From Actinomyces wuliandei (GTDB taxonomy: Bacteria > Actinomycetota > Actinomycetes > Actinomycetales > Actinomycetaceae), in contig NZ_CP025227.1 in the NCBI RefSeq assembly GCF_004010955.1, positions 558,001 to 622,000 on the forward strand: a stretch of 64,000 bases of DNA, given 5' to 3'. Position numbers and translations under genes: made by a program. The notes beneath the pieces are model-generated. The model was not told the DNA's origin and made no database searches. It saw nothing but the letters and a program-made list of their open reading frames with translations. How positions within the stretch are numbered: the stretch's first letter is position 1; each line of letters starts with the position of its first letter. Of this stretch, positions 46,444-55,302 are shown one piece after another.

Positions 46444-47196
46444 TCAGGAGAAGAGCAGGTCGACGAGGATGTTGACGGAGTTCCACAGGGACTGGCCCTT
46501 GGCCCGGGAGTACTCCGTGTAGGTGATGGTGACGGGGAACTCCCGCCACGGCAGCGACATGGTGCCAATCTGGCGCACGATCTGGCTGGCGTGGGCCATG
46601 CGGTTCTGGGTGAGGTCGATGCGGGCCAGGGCGTCGCGGCGCAGGACCCGCAGCCCGTTGTGGGCGTCGGTCAGGCGCATCCCCGAGGTCCGCGAGCCCA
46701 CCAGCGCCGCGGTGCGCAGGATGAGCCGCCGCACCAGGCCCACCGAGGAGGAGCCTGTCAGAAACCGCGAGCCCAGGACGACAGCAAGGTCCTCCTCCCG
46801 GGCGGCACGGACCATCGCGGCCGCGTCGGCCACGGAGTGCTGGCCGTCGGCGTCGAAGGTCACCGCGTAGGCGGCGTCAGTGCGCTCCAGGAGGTAGCTG
46901 AAGCCCGTCTGGAGCGCGGCGCCCTGGCCCAGGTTGATGGGGTGCCGCACGACCACGGCCCCTGCGGCCTCGGCCTCGTCTGCGGAGGCGTCTGCGGAGC
47001 CGTCGTCCACGACCACCACGAGGGGGAAGACGCGGCGCGCCTGGGTGATGACCTCACGCACGACCGGGGCCTCGTTGAACAGGGGGATGACAAGCCAGGC
47101 GTCGGTGACCGGGGCTGCTGCCGGAAGGTCCTGCGCCGGTGCGGTCCGGCTGGCGGTGTCGTAGGGGGTCACTGCTGCATTCTTGCATGCCTGCAC
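46444..47196 (-). CDS. DPM1-like family 2 glycosyltransferase
   Basis: The 250-residue GT2 enzyme has VIPLFNEAPVV, the nucleotide-binding VVVDDGSAD, the GQGAALQTGF helix and the metal-binding FDADGQH, with RFLTGSSSVG and ending at a membrane-associated VNILVDLLFS. It resembles dolichyl/polyprenyl-phosphate sugar synthases that load a sugar on a lipid carrier. It should work with the following DUF2304 protein. A GTG at 47172 is an alternative start without the first eight residues. Confidence 0.9.
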   Translation of the reverse strand: MQACKNAAVTPYDTASRTAPAQDLPAAAPVTDAWLVIPLFNEAPVVREVITQARRVFPLVVVVDDGSADASADEAEAAGAVVVRHPINLGQGAALQTGFSYLLERTDAAYAVTFDADGQHSVADAAAMVRAAREEDLAVVLGSRFLTGSSSVGLVRRLILRTAALVGSRTSGMRLTDAHNGLRVLRRDALARIDLTQNRMAHASQIVRQIGTMSLPWREFPVTITYTEYSRAKGQSLWNSVNILVDLLFS

Positions 47197-47228
47197 CCAT
47201 GCCTATGAAGATACGGCCCGGACATGCT

Positions 47229-47234
47229 TAGGAT
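47229..47234 (+). promoter_or_regulatory. Candidate -10 element of the wbpD-wbpE-wbpB operon
   Basis: TAGGAT at 47229-47234 would start transcription near 47241, giving a leader of about 88 nt before the GTG at 47329. It lies between divergent genes. Confidence 0.4.
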
Positions 47235-47328
47235 GGGCACCGGTCACCCGGGCGGCCGTACCTGTGCCGTGCGGGCAGCCCGGACACTACCTGCAGCCTT
47301 CAGGCTGCCGTCTCAGCAAGGAGCCGCC

Positions 47329-47976
47329 GTGGCAACACGTATCGCCCCCTCCGCCGACGTCTCCGAGGAGGCGACGATCGGTGAGGGGTCAAGCATCTGG
47401 CACCTGGCCCAGGTCCGCGAGAACGCCGTCCTCGGTGAGGGCTGCGTCGTGGGGAGGGGGGCCTACATCGGTGAGGGCGTGACCATGGGCGCCCACTGCA
47501 AGGTCCAGAACTACGCCCTTGTCTACGAGCCTGCTGTCCTGGCCGACGGTGTCTTCATCGGCCCCGCCGTGACGCTGACCAACGACCACTTCCCACGGGC
47601 GGTCAACCCGGACGGGTCGGTGAAGTCGGCCAGCGACTGGGAGCCCGTGGGGGTCACCGTGGAGGAGGGGGCCGCTATCGGCGCGCGTGCCGTGTGCGTG
47701 GCCCCGGTGCGTGTCGGTGCCTGGGCTACCGTGGCCGCAGGTGCTGTCGTGACCAGGGACGTCCCAGCCCATGCCCTTGTGGCCGGCGTGCCTGCCCGCC
47801 GGGTCGGCTGGGTGGGACGTGCCGGGCAGCCGCTGGTGCGTGTGGACCCTGCCGACGTCCCCGGCTCCGACCTCCCTGGTGGGACCTGCTCCCGGGACGC
47901 CGTCCTGTGGCGCTGCCCCGCCACCCAAGCCCTGTACGAAGAGTCCGACAACACTATTCGAGAGGTCAGCCACTGA
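47329..47976 (+). CDS. WbpD-like left-handed beta-helix N-acetyltransferase
   Basis: The 215-residue protein is built of hexapeptide repeats (VSEEATIGEGSSIWHLAQV, VLGEGCVVGRGAYIGEGV, IGARAVCVAPVRVGAWATV). It has the family-specific FIGPAVTLTNDHFPRA and VTRDVPAHALVAGVPAR. This matches acetyltransferases that N-acetylate the 3-amino group of UDP-2-acetamido-3-amino-glucuronate. The C-terminal ~45 residues continue past the helix with a cysteine pair (CSRDAVLWRC), a tail seen in part of the family. GTG at 47329 follows AAGGAG. It overlaps the next gene by 1 nt. Confidence 0.88.
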   Translation: MATRIAPSADVSEEATIGEGSSIWHLAQVRENAVLGEGCVVGRGAYIGEGVTMGAHCKVQNYALVYEPAVLADGVFIGPAVTLTNDHFPRAVNPDGSVKSASDWEPVGVTVEEGAAIGARAVCVAPVRVGAWATVAAGAVVTRDVPAHALVAGVPARRVGWVGRAGQPLVRVDPADVPGSDLPGGTCSRDAVLWRCPATQALYEESDNTIREVSH

Positions 47977-49097
47977 TGCCACGCGAGTTCATCCCTGCCG
48001 CCAAGCCGCTTATCGGTCAGGAGGAGCGTGATGCCGTTGACGCCGTCATCGCCTCTGGCATGGTGGTCCAGGGTCCCCAGGTCAAGGCCTTCGAGGAGGA
48101 GTTCACGGCCCAGGTGACACCTGGGGCGGAGTCGGTGGCCGTCAACTCCGGCACCTCCGCCCAGCACGTGGCTACCCTGGCCAGCAGGCTGCCCGAGGGC
48201 GCGGAGGTGATCGTGCCCTCCTTCACCTTTGCCGCCACTGGCAACTCGGTCGCCGTCGCGGGTGCCACTCCGGTCTTTGCCGACATCGACCCGGTCACCT
48301 TCACCCTGGACCCTGCCTCGGTGGAGGCGGCCGTCACCGAGCGCACCGCTGCTATCGAGGTGGTCCACCTCTACGGCCTGCCCGCCAACATGCCAGAGAT
48401 CATGGCGATCGCCCACCGCCACGGCCTGCAGGTCTTTGAGGACGCCGCCCAGGCGCACGCAGCGGCCATCGACGGCACGCCCGTAGGGACCTTCGGGGCG
48501 TGGGGCTCCTTCTCCTTCTACCCGACCAAGAACATGACCAGCATTGAGGGCGGGATGGTGACCACCTCGGACCCCGAGCTGGCCCGTCGCTGCCGACTGA
48601 TCCGTAACCAGGGCATGGAGAAGCAGTACGCCAACGAGGTGGTGGGGCTCAACAACCGCATGACCGACGTGTCGGCGGCTGTCGGCCGGGTCCAGCTGAC
48701 CAGGCTCGCGCAGTGGACCGCCGCCCGCCAGGCCAACGCGGCGGCCCTGAACCAGGGGCTGTCAGGAGTGGACGGGGTGGTGACCCCGTACGTGCCTGAG
48801 GGCTACACCCACGTCTACCACCAGTACACCATCCGCCTGGAGGGGGCCGAGGCTGTGGAGCGGGACCGCGTCCAGGCGGTCCTGCGCGAGGAGTGGCAGG
48901 TGGGGACCGGCGTCTACTACCCGATCCCCAACCACAGGCTGGAGTCCCTGGCCCCCTACGCCCCGGGGCTGGAGCTGCCGGGGACGGAGAAGGCGGCCCG
49001 TGAGTGCCTGTCCCTGCCGGTCCACCCTTCGCTGACCGAGGACGACCTCGCCCGCGTCGTGGAGGCCGTGAGCGCCACCGTGAAGGCTGGTGCCTGA
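47976..49097 (+). CDS. WbpE-like DegT/DnrJ/EryC1 aminotransferase
   Basis: The 373-residue sugar aminotransferase has the cofactor lysine Lys185 in SFSFYPTKNMT, with Asp156 (VFEDAAQA) and the NSGTSAQHVATLA phosphate-binding loop at residues 58-70. The neighbours (WbpD- and WbpB-like) suggest it aminates the 3-keto form of UDP-N-acetylglucosaminuronate to give UDP-GlcNAc3NA. Its start is in a TGATG junction with the acetyltransferase gene. Substrate assignment is inference from context. Confidence 0.9.
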   Translation: MPREFIPAAKPLIGQEERDAVDAVIASGMVVQGPQVKAFEEEFTAQVTPGAESVAVNSGTSAQHVATLASRLPEGAEVIVPSFTFAATGNSVAVAGATPVFADIDPVTFTLDPASVEAAVTERTAAIEVVHLYGLPANMPEIMAIAHRHGLQVFEDAAQAHAAAIDGTPVGTFGAWGSFSFYPTKNMTSIEGGMVTTSDPELARRCRLIRNQGMEKQYANEVVGLNNRMTDVSAAVGRVQLTRLAQWTAARQANAAALNQGLSGVDGVVTPYVPEGYTHVYHQYTIRLEGAEAVERDRVQAVLREEWQVGTGVYYPIPNHRLESLAPYAPGLELPGTEKAARECLSLPVHPSLTEDDLARVVEAVSATVKAGA

Positions 49098-49098
49098 G

Positions 49099-50124
49099 AT
49101 GACTGCGACGAGCGGTGCAGCGACCACTGACACTGAGCAGGCCCCCCTGCGTGTCGGTCTTATCGGCCTGGGCTCCATGGGCCGTCACCACGCCCGGGTC
49201 ATCCGGGCCACGGAGGGGATGGACCTCGTGGCCGTGGCTGACCCTGGGGGCGACCGCTTCGGTGCCGCTGGGGACCTGCCGGTCCTGGACAGCGTCCAGG
49301 CGCTCATCAGCGTCGGCCTGGACGCCGCCATGGTGGCTGTCCCCACTGTCTTCCACGAGGAGGTGGCCCTGGCCCTGGCCGAGGCGGGGGTCCACACGAT
49401 GGTGGAGAAGCCCATCGCCCACGACGCCGCCGCCGGCCGTCGCGTGGCCCAGGAGTTCTCCTCCCGCAGGCTGGTGGGAGCTGTGGGCTACGTGGAGCGC
49501 TGCAACCCCGCCCTGCGGGCGCTGCGGGAGCGGCTTGACCGCGGCGACCTGGGAGAGGTCTACCAGGTGATCACCCGGCGGCAGGGCCCCTTCCCGGCCC
49601 GGATCAGCGACGTGGGCGTGGTCAAGGACCTGGCGACGCACGACATCGACCTGACGGCCTGGGTGGCGGGGGCGCCCTACGCGCAGATCAGCGCCCAGGT
49701 GGCCCACCGCTCAGGCCGGGAGACCGAGGACATGGTGGTGGCAACCGGTCGGTTGACCAACGGTGTCATCGTGTGCCACGAGGTCAACTGGCTCACACCC
49801 TTCAAGGAGCGGCTGACGATCGTCACCGGGGAGAAGGGCTCTTTCGTGGCGGACACCCTGACCGGCGACCTGACCTTCTACGCCAACGGCACCGTCCCCT
49901 CGACCTGGGACCAGGTGGCGGCCTTCCGTGGGGTCAGCGAGGGTGACGTCATCCGCTACGCCATCGCCAAGCGTGAGCCCCTGGCCGTGGAGCAGGAGGC
50001 CTTCCGCGACGCGGTGCGGGGCACCGGCTCCAGACACGTCACCATGGACGAGGGGGTAGCCACCCTCAACGTCGTCGAGGCGGTCCTGGCCTCGGCGGAG
50101 AGCGGCCAGGTCATCGCGCTGTGA
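49099..50124 (+). CDS. WbpB-like Gfo/Idh/MocA sugar-nucleotide 3-dehydrogenase
   Basis: The 341-residue oxidoreductase has the NAD motif GLIGLGSMGRHHAR, the EKP catalytic motif Glu103-Lys104-Pro105, and a THDIDLTAWV segment with the conserved histidine. In the WbpB/WlbA pathway this enzyme oxidises the 3-hydroxyl of UDP-N-acetylglucosaminuronate. It begins one base after the aminotransferase stop; a GTG at 49090 is an alternative start. It closes the three-gene operon. Confidence 0.88.
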   Translation: MTATSGAATTDTEQAPLRVGLIGLGSMGRHHARVIRATEGMDLVAVADPGGDRFGAAGDLPVLDSVQALISVGLDAAMVAVPTVFHEEVALALAEAGVHTMVEKPIAHDAAAGRRVAQEFSSRRLVGAVGYVERCNPALRALRERLDRGDLGEVYQVITRRQGPFPARISDVGVVKDLATHDIDLTAWVAGAPYAQISAQVAHRSGRETEDMVVATGRLTNGVIVCHEVNWLTPFKERLTIVTGEKGSFVADTLTGDLTFYANGTVPSTWDQVAAFRGVSEGDVIRYAIAKREPLAVEQEAFRDAVRGTGSRHVTMDEGVATLNVVEAVLASAESGQVIAL

Positions 50125-50304
50125 GGCTGTCGCTGTGACGCTGCCTGCGGGCTGAGGCGTCGTCCCCGGCCGCAGCTGCAAGGTTGGCCCGCCAGTCCGG
50201 GGCTAGGGGGCTACGACGGTGCTGCGTGTCGGGGCCGTACCCGCTGGGCGCGGCCCCGACGTCGCGGGTCGGCGCGTGTCAGGTGCGTCGGCACCCGCTG
50301 CGCG

Positions 50305-51390
50305 TCAGGCCCTCTCCAGCAGCGCCTCGACCACCCGCTGGGCGGCGTGACCGTCCCCGTAGGGGTGGGCCTGGTCCGGGGTCGGCTCTGCCGGGCGCGG
50401 GCGCGAGCTCGCCGCGACCAGGTCTGGTCCCGGCTCGACCAGCACGTTCCACCCCAGCTCCACGGTCTCCACCCACTCGGTCTGCGGACGGACGGTGGTA
50501 CAGGGAACCCGCAGGAGGAAGGCCTCCTTCTGCAGCCCGCCGGAGTCGGTCACCACCCCGCGCGCGTGCAGGGCGGAGGCGATCAGCTCGGGATAGGCCA
50601 GCGGGGGGTGTGCCATCAGGGAGCCGCGCGCGCCCTGTGCTGGCAGGTCCAGGCCGTGGTCGGTGCACCTGGCTGCCAGACGTGGGTGCGCCAGGAGCAC
50701 CACCGGGTGGTCCAGGCTGGCCAGGGAGTCGAGCACGCTGGCCAGGCGCTCGGGGTCGTCGGTGTTCTCCGCCCGGTGGATCGTCGCCAGGGAGTACTCC
50801 CCGTCCTCCAGGCCGAGCCGGGTCATGACCGGGGAGGGGTCGTCGGCCACGCGGTCACGCACCTGGAGGAGCACGTCGGTCATGACGTCGCCCACCACCA
50901 CGGTGCGGTCGGCGAGCCCCTCGGCTGCCAGGTGGTCGGCGCCCACCGCTGTGGGGGTCAGCAGCAGGTCGGCCGCGTGGTCGGTCACGACCCGGTTGAC
51001 CTCCTCAGGCATGGAGCGGTTGAAGGAGCGCAGGCCTGCCTCCAGGTGGGCGACGGGGACGTGCAGCTTGGCGGCGGACAGGGCTCCAGCCAGGGTGGAG
51101 TTGGTGTCCCCGTAGACCAGGACCCAGTCGGGGCGCTGGGACTCGATGGCCTCGTCCATGGCCGCCAGCATCGCCCCGGTCTGGCGGCCATGGGTGCCTG
51201 AACCCACCCCCAGGTGCACGTCGGGCGAGGCGATCCCCAGGTCGGTGAAGAAGACGTCGGAGAGCATCGGGTCGTAGTGCTGGCCGGTGTGGACGATCCG
51301 GTGGTCGACGCCCGCCGCGCGGAAGGCGGCGTCGACAGGAGCAAGCTTGACGAACTGGGGCCGGGCCCCGACCACGGAGAGGACACGCAT
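50305..51390 (-). CDS. UDP-N-acetylglucosamine 2-epimerase (WecB/WbpI family)
   Basis: The 361-residue non-hydrolysing epimerase has VGARPQFVKLAPV, VYGDTNSTLAG, AHLEAGLRSF, VVVGDVMTD and SGGLQKEAFLL. WecB acts on UDP-GlcNAc, while the homologous WbpI acts on UDP-GlcNAc3NAcA; next to WbpD/E/B-like genes, the WbpI role is attractive. The ATG is 6 nt after minus-strand TACCCT, a leaderless pattern; much longer minus-strand reading frames continue through the next gene and are not coding. Confidence 0.92.
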   Translation of the reverse strand: MRVLSVVGARPQFVKLAPVDAAFRAAGVDHRIVHTGQHYDPMLSDVFFTDLGIASPDVHLGVGSGTHGRQTGAMLAAMDEAIESQRPDWVLVYGDTNSTLAGALSAAKLHVPVAHLEAGLRSFNRSMPEEVNRVVTDHAADLLLTPTAVGADHLAAEGLADRTVVVGDVMTDVLLQVRDRVADDPSPVMTRLGLEDGEYSLATIHRAENTDDPERLASVLDSLASLDHPVVLLAHPRLAARCTDHGLDLPAQGARGSLMAHPPLAYPELIASALHARGVVTDSGGLQKEAFLLRVPCTTVRPQTEWVETVELGWNVLVEPGPDLVAASSRPRPAEPTPDQAHPYGDGHAAQRVVEALLERA

Positions 51391-51534
51391 GGGACCAGGG
51401 TATCGGCACGCGTGCGGGCCGGACGCCGACTGCTTCGGGAGCCACGCAGCAGGAGCCACGCAGGGTGGCAGGTCCAGTGTCGCGTCGTGGCGCCCTGTCG
51501 TGCTCCTGGGGCCGCCTCGCCCTACAGTAGCCCC

Positions 51535-52665
51535 ATGCGCGTGACCGTCGTGACAACCTGGCTGCCTACCGCCGTCGCTCCCTCCTCCGGCTCCTTCGTG
51601 GTCAGGGACTGCCGCGCGATCGCCCGGGCGGGCCAGGAGGTGCGCATCATCCACCTCGTGCCGCCCCACCAGGACGACGGCACCCGGCGCGTCACCGTTG
51701 AGGGGCTGCCCGTGGTCCGCGTGCCCATGCGGCCTGCCAGCCCCGCCTCGGTCGCCAAGGCGGCGGCTGCCCTGCCACGGCTGGTCGAGGGCGCCGACGT
51801 CATGCACTCCATGGCCATGAGCTCCCTGCTGCCACTGACCCTCCTGGACTCGGCCGGGGCGCTGACCGCGCCGTGGGTCCACACCGAGCACTGGTCCGGC
51901 CTGACCAACCCCGGCACGCTCAGCCTGCCGCTGAGGGCGGGGCGGGTCCTGGTCTCCTCGGCCCTGCGCCGTCCCGACGTCGTCACGGCAGTGTGCGAGT
52001 ACCTCGCCGCCCCGGTCCGAGCCTGCCGGGCGGAGGCCCCCGTGGTCGTGGTCCCCTGTATCGTGGACCCCCAGGGGGAGCCCGTGCCGCGCCGGGGGGA
52101 GCGTCCGGGCGGGGCCTCGGACGGGACCCTGCGCCTGGTGAGCGTGGGCGGACTGGTGGAGCGCAAGGACCCTCTGGCCTGCCTGGAGGTCCTCGCCGAG
52201 CTCGTGTCCCGGGGGGTGGAGGCCACCATGACCTTTGTGGGGGAGGGGCCGCTGCGGGCTGCGGTCGAGGCCCAGGCCGCCCGGCCTGACCTCGCCGGGC
52301 GGGTGCGTCTGACCGGTACGCTGGACGCCGCCGGGGTGCGTGAGGAGCTGGCCCAGGCCGACATGTTCCTCGGTCCCACCAGGGGGGACAACTTCTTCGT
52401 CTCCGCTGCCGAGGCCATCGTCGCGGGGCGCCCCGTCGTGGTCTCCGACGCCGGGGGGCAGACGGAGTACGTGGAGGAGGGCAACGGCAGCGTCGTGGCG
52501 GCGGGGGCGGCTCCCGCCGCCTGGGCCGACGCCGTGGTGGAGACCCGTGGCCGGCTGGCGGGCGCCAGCGCCGCTGACGTCTCCGCCACGATCGGTGAGC
52601 GCTTCTCCACACCCGTGGTCGGGGCTGCCTACCGGGCCGTCCACGAGTGGGTCGTGGGGTCCTGA
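51535..52665 (+). CDS. GT4-type glycosyltransferase
   Basis: The 376-residue GT-B enzyme has an N-terminal VVTTWLPTAVAPSSGSFV acceptor region. Its C-terminal donor domain contains LVSVGGLVERKDP, FVGEGPLRAAVEAQA and the E-x7-E region as SAAEAIVAGRPVVVSDAGGQTEYV. The acceptor and donor sugars are unknown. The ATG is 6 nt after TACAGT (51523-51528), and the promoter is divergent from the epimerase gene. Confidence 0.9.
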   Translation: MRVTVVTTWLPTAVAPSSGSFVVRDCRAIARAGQEVRIIHLVPPHQDDGTRRVTVEGLPVVRVPMRPASPASVAKAAAALPRLVEGADVMHSMAMSSLLPLTLLDSAGALTAPWVHTEHWSGLTNPGTLSLPLRAGRVLVSSALRRPDVVTAVCEYLAAPVRACRAEAPVVVVPCIVDPQGEPVPRRGERPGGASDGTLRLVSVGGLVERKDPLACLEVLAELVSRGVEATMTFVGEGPLRAAVEAQAARPDLAGRVRLTGTLDAAGVREELAQADMFLGPTRGDNFFVSAAEAIVAGRPVVVSDAGGQTEYVEEGNGSVVAAGAAPAAWADAVVETRGRLAGASAADVSATIGERFSTPVVGAAYRAVHEWVVGS

Positions 52666-52733
52666 GGCGGCAGGAGCCTGTGCGCTCCTGCTACACTGCA
52701 AGGTAGCCGGGATGTCCCCCGGGGGTGACCAGT

Positions 52734-52739
52734 TAGAAT
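52734..52739 (+). promoter_or_regulatory. -10 element for the small-protein/GAF-like pair
   Basis: TAGAAT at 52734-52739 precedes a GGGGAGG ribosome-binding site by a few bases, so the message would have a very short leader that still carries the site. Confidence 0.5.
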
Positions 52740-52751
52740 TTAGGGGAGGCC

Positions 52752-53063
52752 ATGGCGAGGAAGTACCAGGCTGCCACGTATCTCGGTCTCGCTCAGGGGC
52801 AGGATCTTGACGCTGCTGCAGACCTGCTGCGTGATACTGCTCGTCGGCTTGAGGAGCAGCGGCCTGACGTCGATGTCGTCGAGATCCGCAAGGCGCCGAC
52901 CCTGCACTCCGTCCGGGTAGAGCTGGTCGTTGAGGCAGAGGGCTTTGCTGCGGCAGCCGAGGTCGCCGAGTCCTTCATGAACGGTGCTGTTGTCAGCCTC
53001 TCCGGCAGAGTGGATCTGACGGTAGCCAAGGACAAGAGACGCCTCGCGTACGCGACCGCCTGA
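52752..53063 (+). CDS. Small protein of unknown function
   Basis: The 103-residue protein is soluble and mixed alpha/beta in character: MARKYQAATYLGLAQGQ at the start, then a helix with AAADLLRDTARRLEEQ, a strand segment VDVVEIRKA, and a helix AAAEVAESF. I do not recognise the family. Its own promoter, ribosome-binding site and close spacing to the next gene (GAF-like) indicate a two-gene unit inserted between glycosyltransferase genes. It could be a regulator or partner of that membrane protein. Confidence 0.8.
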   Translation: MARKYQAATYLGLAQGQDLDAAADLLRDTARRLEEQRPDVDVVEIRKAPTLHSVRVELVVEAEGFAAAAEVAESFMNGAVVSLSGRVDLTVAKDKRRLAYATA

Positions 53064-53106
53064 GCCGCCCGTCATGGTTACGGGCAGGCGCACACCCAGG
53101 GAGTGG

Positions 53107-53985
53107 ATGGTCCTCCTCAGACGGAGTTGGCCAACCCTGGGCCAAGGGGCCGGTGCGATCCTGCTCGGTATCTGGTCCGTTCAGACGGAGCCGCTCTTGT
53201 TCCTGCCCGGTTACACCTTTCTGGTTGTCGGTGCTGGCATGTCAGTCGTGTCGCTGGTCTGGGGAGTCCTCGCAGGGGCTCGTCACGACGACCTTCGGAA
53301 GGAGATCCGGTGGTCCGAGGAGCGGGAGAAACAGTACCACCAGATGATTGGCGCTGTTATGAAGGTTCAGGCGCACCGTCTGTTGCGTCTTCTGGTGCTG
53401 GAGAGCGATTCGGGCGGGCGCGAGGACGTGCTGCTCTCGGCGTCACGCGTTACCTTCTACTACTGTTATGACAGTCGGCTCTACGCGGTAGCGCGATTCT
53501 CTCGGAACTTGGAGTTGGACAGACCAGGGAGGCTCTCGTATCCTCCCGGCGAGGGGTGTATTGGATTCGCTTACACCAAGGGGCGTGTCGCGTTTGAGCG
53601 CTTTCCGTCTGACGATGAGGAATGGGTGAGGTATAACGTGAGCGCTTACGGGATCAGCAAGCACGAGTGCCGGGGAATGGCAATGAAGAGTCGCGCCATG
53701 CTGGCTGTGCGCATGGAGCACGCTGACCGCCCAATGGGGGCGGTTGCCGTCGAGACTCTTGATGAAAACTTTATTGACGAGTCCCTTGTTGACCGGGTCA
53801 ATGGTGGTGAAGACACAGTCGTGCGGTGGGCGATAGAGACGGCGTCCGCAGTCATGGACTCGATGAAGGACGACATCGAGCGGTGGATCGCTGGGCGGGG
53901 CGCCGGCGTCCACCATGAGGGGCCAGCCGGGCCAGGGGCATCGCGGTCCTCGCAGTCGCCCGGCTCGCCCGCGCTGCTCCTCTGA
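53107..53985 (+). CDS. Membrane-anchored GAF-like domain protein of unknown function
   Basis: The 292-residue protein has two membrane helices (about 13-24 and 30-56) and then a soluble domain. That domain looks like GAF: RVTFYYCYDSRLYAVARFS, PPGEGCIGFAYTKGRVAF and a C-terminal AMLAVRMEHADRPMGAVAVE strand pair. Three cysteines are spread over it. The ATG at 53107 follows AGGGAG; an ATG at 53074 is longer but lacks a site. Codon use is lower in GC than the flanking genes (for example around 53440-53800), a sign of transfer. GAF domains usually bind small molecules; the signal here is unknown. Confidence 0.75.
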   Translation: MVLLRRSWPTLGQGAGAILLGIWSVQTEPLLFLPGYTFLVVGAGMSVVSLVWGVLAGARHDDLRKEIRWSEEREKQYHQMIGAVMKVQAHRLLRLLVLESDSGGREDVLLSASRVTFYYCYDSRLYAVARFSRNLELDRPGRLSYPPGEGCIGFAYTKGRVAFERFPSDDEEWVRYNVSAYGISKHECRGMAMKSRAMLAVRMEHADRPMGAVAVETLDENFIDESLVDRVNGGEDTVVRWAIETASAVMDSMKDDIERWIAGRGAGVHHEGPAGPGASRSSQSPGSPALLL

Positions 53986-54069
53986 CGTACTGTCTGCCTT
54001 ACTGCCTGCCCGGCGGCCCCGCCGCCGCTGGCCGTCGTCGAAACCAGCCGGGAGGAGCGGAGGAGCACT

Positions 54070-55302
54070 GTGCAGGACTACCGGGAGGTGCCAGAGGGCC
54101 GCGCCCGTCCCCTCATGATCTTTCACGCCCCCTACCCGCTGGTGGAGCGGGCGGCGGCCTCTCGCCTGCGGCCAGTGCGTATGCGCGAGGCCTTTGAGGC
54201 CCTCGGCTTCGAGGTGGTGACCGTCGCGGGCTACGCCTCGCAGCGGCGGCGTGCGATGAGGCGTGCGCTGCTCCGGGTAGACCAGTACCTGTCCGCGCGT
54301 GGGCACCTGCCTGGTGACGCGCCGGCACCGCCCTTCCTCTACTCGGAGAACGCGACCATCCCCAGCGCGTTGACCGAGCCGCGCCACCTGCCGGTGCACC
54401 CCCGGCTCGACACAGGGCTCTTCTCCCGGCTCCTGCGTCGCGGCGTGGCAGTAGGTTCCTTCTACCGAGACCTGTACTGGCGCTTCCCCCGGTTCCGCGA
54501 GGGGATCCACCCGGCAGTGGACAACGCGCTGAAAGCGGCCTACACCGCCGAGCTGTGGTCCTGGAGGCGGCTAGGAGTGCAGGTCTACCTGCCCAGCCAG
54601 GCGATGGCACCCCACCTGCCAGTGATCCGGCCGGACCGCATCAAGGCGCTGCCCCCCGGGGCCGACCCTCAGGCTGTGTCCCAGGTGTCGCGGCCCCGGC
54701 CCGGCAGCCTGGAGCTCCTCTTCATCGGTGTCCTGGGGGACAACTACATCCTGGACGCCGTGGCCAAGGCCGTGGGCCAGGTGCCCCAGGCCCGGCTCAC
54801 CCTGTGCGTGCGCCAGGAGACCTGGCAGGCCACGGCGGAGCACTACCTCCCCCTCCTGCCCCCGGGCCGCCACGAGGTCGTCCACACCGAGCGGGAGGGC
54901 CTGGAGCCCCTCTACGAGAGGGCCAGCCTGGGTGTGCTCCTGGTGGAGCCCAGCCCCTACTGGGACTTCGCCGTGCCCTACAAGCTCTACGAGTACCTGG
55001 CCCACGAGCTGCCGGTGGTGGCCACCGCCGGTACCGAGACCGGGCGGATCGTCGAGGAGCTGGGGATCGGCTGGACCCTGCCCTACAGTCCTGAGGCCCT
55101 GGCTGCCCTGCTGCGTCGTCTTGCCGACAACCCCGGGGAGAGGCTGGCCGTCCAGGAGCGGATGCGTCAGGTCCTGGACGGCCAGACCTGGCGGGCCCGG
55201 GCGCGACAGGTCGCCGCTGACCTGTCCCCGCGCAGCCTGGATCTTCTCGACAGCCTTGACGGCAAGGAGAGCGACGGCAAGAAGAGTAAGGAGAAGGTAT
55301 GA
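54070..55302 (+). CDS. Glycosyltransferase (GT-B fold)
   Basis: The 410-residue protein has an N-terminal region beginning MIFHAPYPLV and a C-terminal donor domain with LLFIGVLGDNYILDAVAKAV and a VPYKLYEYLAHELPVVATAGTETG segment, the pattern of single-domain capsule glycosyltransferases. A long ~50-residue C-terminal helix follows the donor site and ends in a Lys/Ser/Asp-rich tail. A GGAGGAG site precedes the GTG. It overlaps the next glycosyltransferase gene by 4 nt, so they are co-transcribed. Confidence 0.85.
   Translation: MQDYREVPEGRARPLMIFHAPYPLVERAAASRLRPVRMREAFEALGFEVVTVAGYASQRRRAMRRALLRVDQYLSARGHLPGDAPAPPFLYSENATIPSALTEPRHLPVHPRLDTGLFSRLLRRGVAVGSFYRDLYWRFPRFREGIHPAVDNALKAAYTAELWSWRRLGVQVYLPSQAMAPHLPVIRPDRIKALPPGADPQAVSQVSRPRPGSLELLFIGVLGDNYILDAVAKAVGQVPQARLTLCVRQETWQATAEHYLPLLPPGRHEVVHTEREGLEPLYERASLGVLLVEPSPYWDFAVPYKLYEYLAHELPVVATAGTETGRIVEELGIGWTLPYSPEALAALLRRLADNPGERLAVQERMRQVLDGQTWRARARQVAADLSPRSLDLLDSLDGKESDGKKSKEKV

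Noticed and set aside
50305..52701. A very long minus-strand reading frame (798 codons) covering the epimerase and the glycosyltransferase region.
   Set aside because: Only the part up to 51390 matches a protein family (WecB/WbpI); the rest is the antisense of a well-supported glycosyltransferase gene and is His/Gly/Arg-rich.
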